NCBI RefSeq assembly: GCF_004011865.1 | Contig: NZ_RKLP01000001.1 | Location: 620,001-684,000, forward strand | Reading direction: 5' to 3' | DNA length: 64,000 nucleotides | Source of the DNA: Prescottella agglutinans | GTDB taxonomy: Bacteria; Actinomycetota; Actinomycetes; Mycobacteriales; Mycobacteriaceae | Part shown: piece by piece, positions 16,315 through 23,335 of the stretch | Layout: the number at the start of each line of letters is the position of its first letter | Numbering within the stretch: the first letter of the stretch is position 1 | The notes under the pieces: generated by a model | The model's input: the letters and a program-made list of their open reading frames with translations, nothing else | The model's database searches: none | Told to the model about the DNA's origin: nothing | Translations under genes and position numbers: made by a program

Positions 16315-17091
16315 TCAGCGGATGGGCGCGAGGGTCGGCCGCTTGGCGGTGATGCCGTCACCGGACGACGTGCCACGCACCCGCCGGCCGATCCACGGGA
16401 TCAGGAATTCCCTGGTCCACTTCAGATCGGCGCTGCGCCGCGCCGCCTTGTCGGTGGGCAGGTCCGGGCCGAGCGAATCCATCACGATGTGGTGCTCGAC
16501 GCCGAGCGTCTCTAGCACGCGGATGGCCATGTTCTGGTGGCCCGGCGTCGACATGTGCAGCCGGTCCCAGTCCCACATGCGCAGGTCCTGGTACTCGTCG
16601 AACCGCCAGAAGTCGACGACCTTCGCGCCGTGCCGGTCGGCGACCTCGCGGACCAGCTCGTTGTAGATCGCCGAACGCCCGCGCAGCTTGCCGAACACCG
16701 TCGCCCAACCCGCGTCGTACGCCGTCCACATCAACACCGTGGCGCCGGTGGCGGTGAGCTTGCCGATCGCCTCGTCGTAGCGCGCCACCAGGGCGTCGAT
16801 GTCGACCTTCGGCCGCATGAAGTCGTTGCCGCCGGCGTAGACGGTCACCAGGTCCGGCTGGAGCGCGATCGCCGCGTCGAGCTGCTCGTCGACGATCGGA
16901 CCCAGCAGCCGGCCCCGGACCGCGAGGTTCGCATACCCGAAGTCGGCGCTGCGCTGGGCCAGTTCCTCGGCCACCCGATCCGCCCAGCCGCGCAGGCCGT
17001 TCGGGCGGGTCGGGTCGGGGTCGCCGACGCCCTCGGTGAACGAGTCACCCAGGGCGACGTACCGGTGGAAGACGGGTTCCTGCGACATCAT
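16315..17091 (-). CDS. SGNH/GDSL-family hydrolase
   Basis: A 258-residue SGNH hydrolase (lipase/esterase type). Block I is ALGDSFTEGVGDP with the nucleophilic Ser. The Gly of block II is in ANLAVRGRL, block III is VYAGGNDFM with the oxyanion Asn, and block V is WDRLHMSTPGH with the Asp-x-x-His dyad. There is no clear signal peptide, so it is probably cytosolic. The 3' tail is basic (RRVRGTSSG). It may start at either of two adjacent ATGs. The substrate is unknown. It lies between the aromatic island and the manB-wbbL-rmlD cell-wall cluster and is not obviously part of either. Confidence 0.9.
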   Translation of the reverse strand: MMSQEPVFHRYVALGDSFTEGVGDPDPTRPNGLRGWADRVAEELAQRSADFGYANLAVRGRLLGPIVDEQLDAAIALQPDLVTVYAGGNDFMRPKVDIDALVARYDEAIGKLTATGATVLMWTAYDAGWATVFGKLRGRSAIYNELVREVADRHGAKVVDFWRFDEYQDLRMWDWDRLHMSTPGHQNMAIRVLETLGVEHHIVMDSLGPDLPTDKAARRSADLKWTREFLIPWIGRRVRGTSSGDGITAKRPTLAPIR

Positions 17092-17140
17092 GCCCCCAGT
17101 ATTTCAGTAGCAGAGCTAAAGAAGCCGGATCCGTGCGCAA

Positions 17141-18220
17141 TCACACGTCGGTGCTGAACCGCACGCCGCCGTCCGGGAGCGCGACACCGGGCCACACCCG
17201 CGCACCGCTGATCAGTTCGCAGCGGGCACCGATGTCCGCGCCGTCACCGATCACCGCGTCGCGCACCAGTGCACGCGGACCGATGCGGGCGCCGAAGCCG
17301 ATGATCGACCGCTCGATCACCGCACCGGCCTCCACCTGAGCGCCGTCGAACAGCACCGCACCGTCGAGTCGAGCGCCGGCGCCGACCTCGGCGCCGCGGC
17401 CGACGACGGTGCCGCCGATCAGCAGCGCGCCGGGCGCCACACCGGCGCCGGGGTGCACGAGCGACTCGCCGCGCGGACCGTCGAGCGCGGGCGACGGCGC
17501 GATGCCGCGCACCAGATCAGCGGAGCCGCGCACGAAGTCGTCAGGGGTGCCCATGTCGCGCCAGTAGGAACTGTCGACGTGACCGAACACGCGCGCGCCG
17601 TCGGTGAGCAGCGCGGGGAACACCTCGCGCTCGACGGAGACCGGACGATCCGACGGGATCTTCTCGATGATCTCGCGGCGGAACACGTAGCAGCCCGCGT
17701 TGATCTGGTCGGTCGGCGGATCCTGCGTCTTCTCGAGGAACGCCTTGACGCGGCCGTCGTCGTCGGTGGGCACGCAACCGAAGGCGCGGGGATCGCCGAC
17801 CCGCACGAGGTGCAGAGTGACGTCCGCGTTGGTCCGGTGGTGGGTGTCGAGGACTGCGCCCAGGTCGGTGCCGCCCAGGACGTCGCCGTTGAAGACCATG
17901 ATGTTGTCGGCCCGCAGGCTGGGCAGCACGTTGCGGATACCGCCGCCGGTGCCCATCGGCTCGACCTCGGTGACGTACTCGATCTCGAGTCCCAGGTCGC
18001 TGCCGTCGCCGAAGTGCTCCTCGAAGACCTCGGCCTTGAAGGAGGTACCGAGCACGACGTGCGTGATGCCGGCCTGCTTGATGCGAGCGAGCAGGTGCGT
18101 CAGGAAGGGGACGCCCGCGGTGGGGAGCATCGGCTTGGGCGCGGAGAGCGTCAGCGGACGCAGCCGGGTGCCCTGGCCTCCCACCAGAATGACGGCATCG
18201 GTCGCCGAAGCAGTTGTCAT
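17141..18220 (-). CDS. manB: Nucleotidyltransferase, mannose-1-phosphate guanylyltransferase type (ManB/Rv3264c-like)
   Basis: A 359-residue sugar-1-phosphate nucleotidyltransferase. The pyrophosphorylase signature VGGQGTRLRPLTLSAPKPML is at about residues 13-32. Substrate blocks are GTGGGIRN, FNGDVLGGTDL and INAGCYVFRREII. The C-terminal third from about residue 255 is a left-handed beta-helix of hexapeptide repeats (GGTVVGRGAEVGAGARL; IGDGADIGARC). It makes GDP-mannose for lipoarabinomannan, mannosides and glycoproteins. The mycobacterial orthologue Rv3264c sits in the same manB-wbbL-rmlD order. Its ATG overlaps the wbbL stop (ATGA). Confidence 0.92.
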   Translation of the reverse strand: MTTASATDAVILVGGQGTRLRPLTLSAPKPMLPTAGVPFLTHLLARIKQAGITHVVLGTSFKAEVFEEHFGDGSDLGLEIEYVTEVEPMGTGGGIRNVLPSLRADNIMVFNGDVLGGTDLGAVLDTHHRTNADVTLHLVRVGDPRAFGCVPTDDDGRVKAFLEKTQDPPTDQINAGCYVFRREIIEKIPSDRPVSVEREVFPALLTDGARVFGHVDSSYWRDMGTPDDFVRGSADLVRGIAPSPALDGPRGESLVHPGAGVAPGALLIGGTVVGRGAEVGAGARLDGAVLFDGAQVEAGAVIERSIIGFGARIGPRALVRDAVIGDGADIGARCELISGARVWPGVALPDGGVRFSTDV

Positions 18221-19119
18221 GCTTTCCCCTCAATCTCGATTTCTCGACGCTCGTCCGCGCTGCGCCGACGAACGGCGGCCGCGACCGCGAGCTTTGAACG
18301 CAGGGCGAGCCCGCCCCGCAGCGCCCACCGCAGCGGCGCCTGCCACCACGCGGGATGGCGGTCGGCCTGGAATCGATAGGCGCTCTGGTGATGGGCGGGC
18401 AGCATCAACTCGGGATGCCGGCCCGCAGCGTGCCCCTTGGCGTGGGTCACCTCGGCCGACGGCACGAAGACGTTGAGCCAGCCCGCCTTGCCGAGCCGGT
18501 CCCCCAGGTCGACGTCCTCCATGTACATGAAGTAGCGGGAGTCGAACCCGTCGATCGAGTCGAAGGCGGCCCGTCGCAGCAACAGGCACGAACCCGACAG
18601 CCAGCCCGCCGGACGCTCGGCGATCGTCTCGTTCTCCTGGAGGTAGGCCTGCGTCCACGGGTTGGACGGCCACACCGAGCCGAGAACGGCGTGCCCGGCC
18701 CCGGACGCCAGATCGGGCACCCGACGCGCCGACGGGTACACGCTGCCGTCGGGCTCGCGGACCATCGGGCCGAGGGCCCCGGCCCGCGGCCACCGCTCCG
18801 CCGCGGCCAGCAGCTGGTCGATGGAACCCGGCGACCAGCGCACGTCGGGATTGACGACGACGACGAACTCGATGTCGGGGTCCACCTCGGCAACGGCACG
18901 GTTGATCGCGCCGCCGTAGCCGATGTTTCCGCCGGTGCGAAGCAACCGGACATGCTCATGAGCAGCCGCGGCAGCCTCGGGTGCACCGTCGGTGGACCCG
19001 TTGTCTGCCAGAATGACCTGCGGTTTCTCGACCGTCGCGTCGACCAGCGTGCTCAGGAAATGCTCCAGATGCTCGCCGGGCGAGTAGGTCACCGTCACCA
19101 CGGCCAGCTTCGAACTCAC
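18217..19119 (-). CDS. wbbL: Rhamnosyltransferase WbbL (arabinogalactan linker)
   Basis: GT2-family glycosyltransferase of 300 residues. It adds L-rhamnose from dTDP-Rha to decaprenyl-PP-GlcNAc, building the disaccharide linker that joins arabinogalactan to peptidoglycan. GT-A motifs: LADNGSTDGAPE, VVVVNPDVRWSPGS (the DxD-like metal site), and the catalytic-region YMEDVDLGDRL. The GTG at 19119 gives the family start SSKLAVVTVTYSPG; upstream residues are not conserved. It ends in a basic juxtamembrane tail with no membrane helix. It lies between rmlD and manB with short gaps, forming one cell-envelope operon. Confidence 0.93.
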   Translation of the reverse strand: MSSKLAVVTVTYSPGEHLEHFLSTLVDATVEKPQVILADNGSTDGAPEAAAAAHEHVRLLRTGGNIGYGGAINRAVAEVDPDIEFVVVVNPDVRWSPGSIDQLLAAAERWPRAGALGPMVREPDGSVYPSARRVPDLASGAGHAVLGSVWPSNPWTQAYLQENETIAERPAGWLSGSCLLLRRAAFDSIDGFDSRYFMYMEDVDLGDRLGKAGWLNVFVPSAEVTHAKGHAAGRHPELMLPAHHQSAYRFQADRHPAWWQAPLRWALRGGLALRSKLAVAAAVRRRSADERREIEIEGKA

Positions 19120-19153
19120 GCGGGCAAGCGTAGCCCGAAAGCCCGCTTCGTCC

Positions 19154-20029
19154 TCACTCGAGCCGCGACAGCGCGTCGGCCAGCGCGTCCCGCCAGGGCC
19201 GCAGCGGCGTGAGTCCGGCGGCCGCCCACGCCGCCGGCGAGAGCACCGAATACGACGGCCTCGGCGCCAGGCGCACGAACTCCGCACTGGTGCAAGGCAA
19301 CACACGCTCGGGGTCGGCTCCGACCCCTTCGAACACCGCGCGGGCCAGGTCGAACCACGTCGCGGAACCGGTGTTGGTCGCGTGCAGCGTCGTGACGCCC
19401 GCGGGTCCGTCGATCCCGGTACGGGCGAGTTCGAACAGCCCGGCCGCCAGGTCCGCCGAGTACGTCGGCGAGCCCGTCTGGTCGTTCACGACCTGGACGG
19501 TGTCGCGCTCGCGTTCGAGGCGCAGCATCGTCGCGACGAAGTCGGTGCCGGTGCCGGTGTACACCCATGCCGTCCGGACGATCTGCGCGTCCGCCGACAC
19601 CTCACGGATCGCCCGCTCGCCGGCGAGCTTGGTCCGCCCGTACGCCGTCCGCGGCCCGGTCGGAGCATCCGGCTCGTACGGCGTGTCCGCGTCACCCGCG
19701 AACACGTAGTCGGTCGAGACGTGGACGAGACGCGCACCCGCTCGCGCACACGCCGACGCCAGGTTCCGCACCCCGATCTCGTTGACCGCCGCGGCGGCCT
19801 CCTCGTCGGACTCGGCCGCGTCGACCGCCGTGTACGCGGCACAGTTGACGACCACCGAACCCGGTCGGACCCACGAATCCACGGCACCACGATCGGTGAT
19901 GTCGAGTTCGGCCGAACCCACCCCGGACACGGGGACGTCGGCGGCCTCCGCGCACTGCAGCAACTGGCTTCCCAACTGCCCGCGCGCGCCCGCCACAAGA
20001 AGAGTTGTCACAGCCGCCGAGTCTGGCAC
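19154..20029 (-). CDS. rmlD: dTDP-4-dehydrorhamnose reductase
   Basis: Last enzyme of dTDP-L-rhamnose synthesis (RmlD/RfbD), 291 residues, supplying the donor used by WbbL encoded just downstream. The NAD(P)-binding motif is VAGARGQLGSQL at about residues 12-23. STDYVFAGD and AYGRTKLAGE (YxxxK) carry the SDR catalytic residues. NCAAYTAVDAAESD is a strong RmlD block. It is divergent from the LCP gene with only 55 bp between starts. The ATG at 20029 may be preceded in function by a GTG six codons in (VTTLLVAG). It heads the leftward rmlD-wbbL-manB operon. Confidence 0.95.
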   Translation of the reverse strand: MPDSAAVTTLLVAGARGQLGSQLLQCAEAADVPVSGVGSAELDITDRGAVDSWVRPGSVVVNCAAYTAVDAAESDEEAAAAVNEIGVRNLASACARAGARLVHVSTDYVFAGDADTPYEPDAPTGPRTAYGRTKLAGERAIREVSADAQIVRTAWVYTGTGTDFVATMLRLERERDTVQVVNDQTGSPTYSADLAAGLFELARTGIDGPAGVTTLHATNTGSATWFDLARAVFEGVGADPERVLPCTSAEFVRLAPRPSYSVLSPAAWAAAGLTPLRPWRDALADALSRLE

Positions 20030-20084
20030 GCCGGACAGCTGTATCGCGTGCCGAGCGGAGAAGACCAGTAGCCTTGAGGACAGT

Positions 20085-21641
20085 ATGAGAACCGACCGTC
20101 ACGGAGGCGCACACGTGCCACAGGAGCCCACCACACGGGAGGTGCCGAGACCGCCGGCCCCGGTCTCGCGCATCCAGATCGCCATCGCAATCGCGGCGGT
20201 CCTCGTGCTGGTGGTCACCGGATTCGCTTGGCGCAGTGTCGATTCGCTGCGCTCGAGCCTCGCCACGGCCGGTGGCCTCGGGCTGGGCGGAACGAAGGAC
20301 GGCGCCGTCGACATTCTGCTCGTCGGCACCGACAGCCGCACCGACGCACACGGAAATCCCCTCAGCCAGTCCGAACTGGCCGCACTCCGTGCCGGCGAGG
20401 AGGTCGCGTCCAACACCGACACGATCGTGCTCGTCCGTGTCCCCATCGACGGCAGTTCGGCCACCGCGATCTCGATCCCCCGCGACGCCTACGTCGACGT
20501 GCCCGGGATCGGGATGTCGAAGATCAACGCGGCGTACGGCGCCACCAAGGAGATCGAACGGCAGAAGCTGATCGAGGACGGCGAATCGGAGTCCACGGTC
20601 GACAAGGAATCCACCCAGGCCGGCCGCGAGGCGCTCATCGAGTCGGTGGCGAAGCTCACCGGCATCACCGTCGACCACTACGCGGAGATCGGCCTGCTCG
20701 GATTCGTCCTGCTCACCGACGCCGTCGGGGGGGTCGACGTGTGCCTCAACGCGGCCGTCGACGAACCGCTCTCGGGCGCGAAGTTCCCGGCCGGCGAGCA
20801 GACGCTGAGCGGTTCCGACGCCCTCAGCTTCGTCCGCCAACGGCACGACCTGCCCCGCGGTGACCTCGACCGGATCGTCCGGCAGCAGGTGTTCATGGCG
20901 TCCCTCGTGCAGCAGGTGCTGAGCGCGAAGACGCTGACCAACCCGGGCAAGCTGAACCAGCTGACCGCCGCGGTCCAGCGGTCCGTGGTGCTCGACTCCG
21001 ACTGGGACATCATCGATTTCGCCACCCAGCTGCAGGATCTCGCCGGTGGCGACGTCAAGTTCGAGACCATCCCGGTCGTCGACATCAACGCCATGACCGA
21101 CTACGGCGAGTCGATCGTCCAGGTCGACCCCAAGGCGGTCCGCAAGTACGTCGCCGGACTCGTCGGCGAGGAACCGCAGGACGACGACACCGAGACGACC
21201 ACCTCGGCCGTCCCGACGACGATGCCCGACATCGACGTCTCGTCCGTGACCGTCGACGTCGCCAACGACAGCAGCATCGGCGGCCTCGCTTCGAGCGTCG
21301 CCACCGCCCTCGAGAACGAGGGATTCGGCCTCGGCACCGTCGGCAACAACACCGGAAAGTCCGTCACCCGAACCACGGTGTTCGCGAACAAGTCCGACGG
21401 CGACGCCGCGCAGGCCGTCTCCGTGGCCCTGGGCGGCCTGCCGATCGAAAGCGACGCGTCCCTCTCGGCCGGAGAGGTCCGCGTCGTCCTCGCCGGCGAC
21501 TACAAGAGCCCGTCCGGATCGTCGTCCTCGTCGGGCGCGTCGGCCTCGGGCGGCATCTCGAGCGCCGGCACCTCGCCGACCCCCGTCGAACCCGGCCCGC
21601 CGATCGACGCCGGCAACAAGGGACCGCACTGCGTCAATTGA
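20085..21641 (+). CDS. LytR-CpsA-Psr (LCP) family cell-wall ligase
   Basis: Membrane-anchored LCP protein of 518 residues, the family that ligates arabinogalactan (via the Rha-GlcNAc linker) to peptidoglycan. One N-terminal membrane helix lies at about 30-50 (IQIAIAIAAVLVLVVTGFAW). The LCP domain spans about 75-300, with VDILLVGTDSRTD, ISIPRDAYVDVPG, LTDAVGGVDVCL and SFVRQRHDLPRGDLDRI. A LytR_C domain follows at about 385-470, and the end is a Ser/Gly/Pro-rich tail. GAGGA lies just upstream of the ATG. Adjacency to rmlD-wbbL, as in mycobacteria (Rv3267), fits the same pathway. Confidence 0.94.
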   Translation: MRTDRHGGAHVPQEPTTREVPRPPAPVSRIQIAIAIAAVLVLVVTGFAWRSVDSLRSSLATAGGLGLGGTKDGAVDILLVGTDSRTDAHGNPLSQSELAALRAGEEVASNTDTIVLVRVPIDGSSATAISIPRDAYVDVPGIGMSKINAAYGATKEIERQKLIEDGESESTVDKESTQAGREALIESVAKLTGITVDHYAEIGLLGFVLLTDAVGGVDVCLNAAVDEPLSGAKFPAGEQTLSGSDALSFVRQRHDLPRGDLDRIVRQQVFMASLVQQVLSAKTLTNPGKLNQLTAAVQRSVVLDSDWDIIDFATQLQDLAGGDVKFETIPVVDINAMTDYGESIVQVDPKAVRKYVAGLVGEEPQDDDTETTTSAVPTTMPDIDVSSVTVDVANDSSIGGLASSVATALENEGFGLGTVGNNTGKSVTRTTVFANKSDGDAAQAVSVALGGLPIESDASLSAGEVRVVLAGDYKSPSGSSSSSGASASGGISSAGTSPTPVEPGPPIDAGNKGPHCVN

Positions 21642-21708
21642 CCGGAGGCGGGGTCGTGACCCAGCGACTGGGGCCGAGCCCGGAAGTGGGAAGTAAGGAG
21701 TCGACGCG

Positions 21709-22050
21709 ATGACGAAGTACCTGATCTCGTTCCCGAGTGGCGCCATGGACCTGTCCGACGAGGATCTGCAGGCGGCGTCGGATGCGGCGCACGCCGTGGT
21801 GCAGGAGGCGAAGGACGCCGGCGTCTGGGTGTTCGGCGGTGGGATCGACGAGAGCGTGCCGCCCGTCCTCGTCGACGGAGACGGCACGGTGACCGAGGGC
21901 ACGTACCCGCAGACGAAGCAGCTCGAAGGTGGCTACACCGTGCTGGAGTTGCCCTCCCACGAGGCGGCACTGGAATGGGCCGCGAAGCTCGCGGTTGCCT
22001 GCCGGTGCGCGCAGGAGGTGCGCGCGTTCCATTACGACCCCGCCAGCTGA
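21709..22050 (+). CDS. YciI-like (DGPF-domain) protein
   Basis: A 113-residue small protein of the YCII/DGPF superfamily (dimeric alpha-beta barrel). It has KYLISFPSGAM at the N-terminus, VWVFGGGIDES in the middle and the DGPF-like segment DGDGTVTEGTYPQTKQLEGG. A C-terminal region with two cysteines follows (AVACRCAQEVR). GGAG lies upstream of the ATG. These proteins are often found with ECF sigma factors, but none is encoded nearby. The function is unknown; small-molecule turnover is the usual speculation for the family. Confidence 0.85.
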   Translation: MTKYLISFPSGAMDLSDEDLQAASDAAHAVVQEAKDAGVWVFGGGIDESVPPVLVDGDGTVTEGTYPQTKQLEGGYTVLELPSHEAALEWAAKLAVACRCAQEVRAFHYDPAS

Positions 22051-22082
22051 CGGGGCGGTCTCGGCCGTCGCCGGATAGGGAG

Positions 22083-22111
22083 CCCCTAACCATCCCCTAA
22101 TCGCCCCCTAA
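22083..22111. repeat. Three CCCCTAA direct repeats at 11-bp period
   Basis: CCCCTAA occurs at 22083-22089, 22094-22100 and 22105-22111, with 4-nt spacers, exactly one helical turn apart (TTAGGGG on the other strand). Such helically phased direct repeats are the usual geometry of OmpR-family response-regulator sites. They lie about 100-130 bp upstream of the Gly-rich peptide gene. The regulator is unknown. Confidence 0.75.
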
Positions 22112-22211
22112 TCCGGCGCCGATCACTCACCTCGGCGGCCCGGCGCACGATCCAATCACTCTTGGCACCAACCGGTGTCGATCTGGATCGAGTGACACAC
22201 AGGAGCACATC

Positions 22212-22364
22212 ATGTCCTTCTCCGCTCTCTTCTCGGCACTGCTGTCCGCGATGTTCGGCGCCGATTTCGGACTCGGCTCGGACGGCGGTTCGATCGGCTC
22301 CAGCGCTCAGGCCGGCGGCGGTGCCAACGGTGGCGCCAACGGCGGGTTCAACTTCGGATCCTGA
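22212..22364 (+). CDS. Small Gly/Ala/Ser-rich peptide (50 aa), unknown function
   Basis: A 50-residue ORF with AGGAG 8 bp before the ATG. It begins with an amphipathic or hydrophobic segment rich in Phe, Leu and Ala (MSFSALFSALLSAMFGADFG) and continues with a low-complexity tail of Gly, Ala, Ser and Asn (AGGGANGGANGGFNFGS). There are no Lys or Arg residues, so a classical signal peptide is absent. Three phased CCCCTAA repeats upstream and two strong hairpins downstream make it look like an independent transcription unit. It could be a surface, pore-forming or signalling peptide. I do not recognise the family and do not assign a function. Confidence 0.65.
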   Translation: MSFSALFSALLSAMFGADFGLGSDGGSIGSSAQAGGGANGGANGGFNFGS

Positions 22365-22384
22365 CGTCCGACCGACTCCGGTAC

Positions 22385-22446
22385 CCGCGGCCTCGTGAGG
22401 CCGCGGTCCACGCAGGCGGGACACCGATCGCGGTGTCCTGCCTGCG
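22385..22446. terminator. Tandem hairpins after the 50-aa peptide gene
   Basis: Hairpin 1 is a perfect inverted repeat (22385-22406) with arms CCGCGGCCTC and GAGGCCGCGG. Hairpin 2 (22411-22446) has a 16-bp stem with one G-T pair and the loop ATCG. No T-tract follows. Two stacked stems 20 bp after a 50-codon gene suggest a strong stop or an RNA stabilised at its 3' end. Confidence 0.75.
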
Positions 22447-22556
22447 CGCGGGGAACCAGCCGACCTGGCCCGAATCCGTCGCAGTACATTGGCGAGTGCT
22501 GTCGATCCGCACGGCGACTCGACGATCGCATCTCGTGACAAGAACGGAACACCCCC

Positions 22557-23267
22557 GTGCCCAACCTGACCACCGCGCTGCTCGATCCGATCCTCGGAAC
22601 CGACCCGGCCGGCCCGCGAATCACCTACTACGACGACGCCACCGGTGAGCGCATCGAGTTGTCTGCGGTGACCCTCGCGAACTGGGCCGCGAAGACCGCG
22701 AACCTCCTGTGCGACGAGTTCGCGCTGATGCCCGGCGCGCGGGTGTCGGTGCTGCTGCCCGCACACTGGCAGACCGCGGCCGTCCTCCTCGGCGCCTGGT
22801 GGGCGGGCCTCGAGGTGACACTCGACGCCGACCCCGACGCGGAGGCCGCGCTCGTCACCGTCGACCGCCTCGACGACGTCGCCGACGTCCCCGAGGTCGC
22901 GGTCCTCTCGCTCGATGCGTTCGGCCGCCCCGTCCCCGACCTGCCGGTCGGGGTGACCGACTACGCGACGGCCGTGCGCGTGCACGGCGACCAGTTCCGC
23001 GGCGCCGAGGCCGGTTCCGCCGCGCTCGACGGGCGCGGCGTCGACGACGTGCTCGCGTCGGCCCGCACCGTCGCCGCCGAGCGGAACCTGACCGCGTCGG
23101 ACCGGGTGCTCTCGACGCGCCCGTGGGCCACCGTGGACGAACTGATCGCCGGACTCGTCTCGGTGCTCGCGGTCGGCGCCTCGCTGGTGCAGGTGTCCAA
23201 CCCGGACGCCGCCGCCCTCGCGCGCCGCATCGACTCCGAGAAGGTCACCGCTCGACTCGACGTCTAG
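22557..23267 (+). CDS. TIGR03089 family protein (partial acyl-CoA synthetase-like fold)
   Basis: A 236-residue actinobacterial protein of the TIGR03089 family, equivalent in position to Rv3268. It resembles the N-terminal part of an AMP-forming acyl-CoA synthetase (TYYDDATGERIELSAVTLANW; ARVSVLLPAHWQTAAVLLGAWWAG) but lacks the P-loop-like AMP-binding signature and the C-terminal domain. It is therefore unlikely to be an active ligase by itself. It starts at GTG 22557, with only a weak ribosome-binding site. It precedes a strong terminator hairpin shared with the convergent ABC permease gene. The function is unknown. Confidence 0.87.
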   Translation: MPNLTTALLDPILGTDPAGPRITYYDDATGERIELSAVTLANWAAKTANLLCDEFALMPGARVSVLLPAHWQTAAVLLGAWWAGLEVTLDADPDAEAALVTVDRLDDVADVPEVAVLSLDAFGRPVPDLPVGVTDYATAVRVHGDQFRGAEAGSAALDGRGVDDVLASARTVAAERNLTASDRVLSTRPWATVDELIAGLVSVLAVGASLVQVSNPDAAALARRIDSEKVTARLDV

Positions 23268-23276
23268 CCGCCGTCC

Positions 23277-23318
23277 GAGAGGCCCGGGTCGGCATCGCCT
23301 GCCGAACCCGGGCCTCTC
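23277..23318. terminator. Bidirectional terminator between TIGR03089 and ABC permease genes
   Basis: A stem formed by GAGAGGCCCGGGTCGGCA (from 23277) and TGCCGAACCCGGGCCTCTC (to 23318) with one bulged base and a short loop. It separates convergent genes. Confidence 0.85.
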
Positions 23319-23335
23319 GTGTCTTCCTCACGCTC

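Noticed and set aside
22083-22111. CCCCTAA repeats as a CRISPR or telomere-like array
   Set aside because: There are only three 7-bp units with 4-nt spacers and no cas genes nearby. The spacing fits a transcription-factor site instead.
22212-22364. 50-aa peptide as a PE/PPE or porin (PorA/PorH) protein
   Set aside because: It lacks the Pro-Glu start motif and PE length, and I cannot match it to described small porins. It is kept as unknown.
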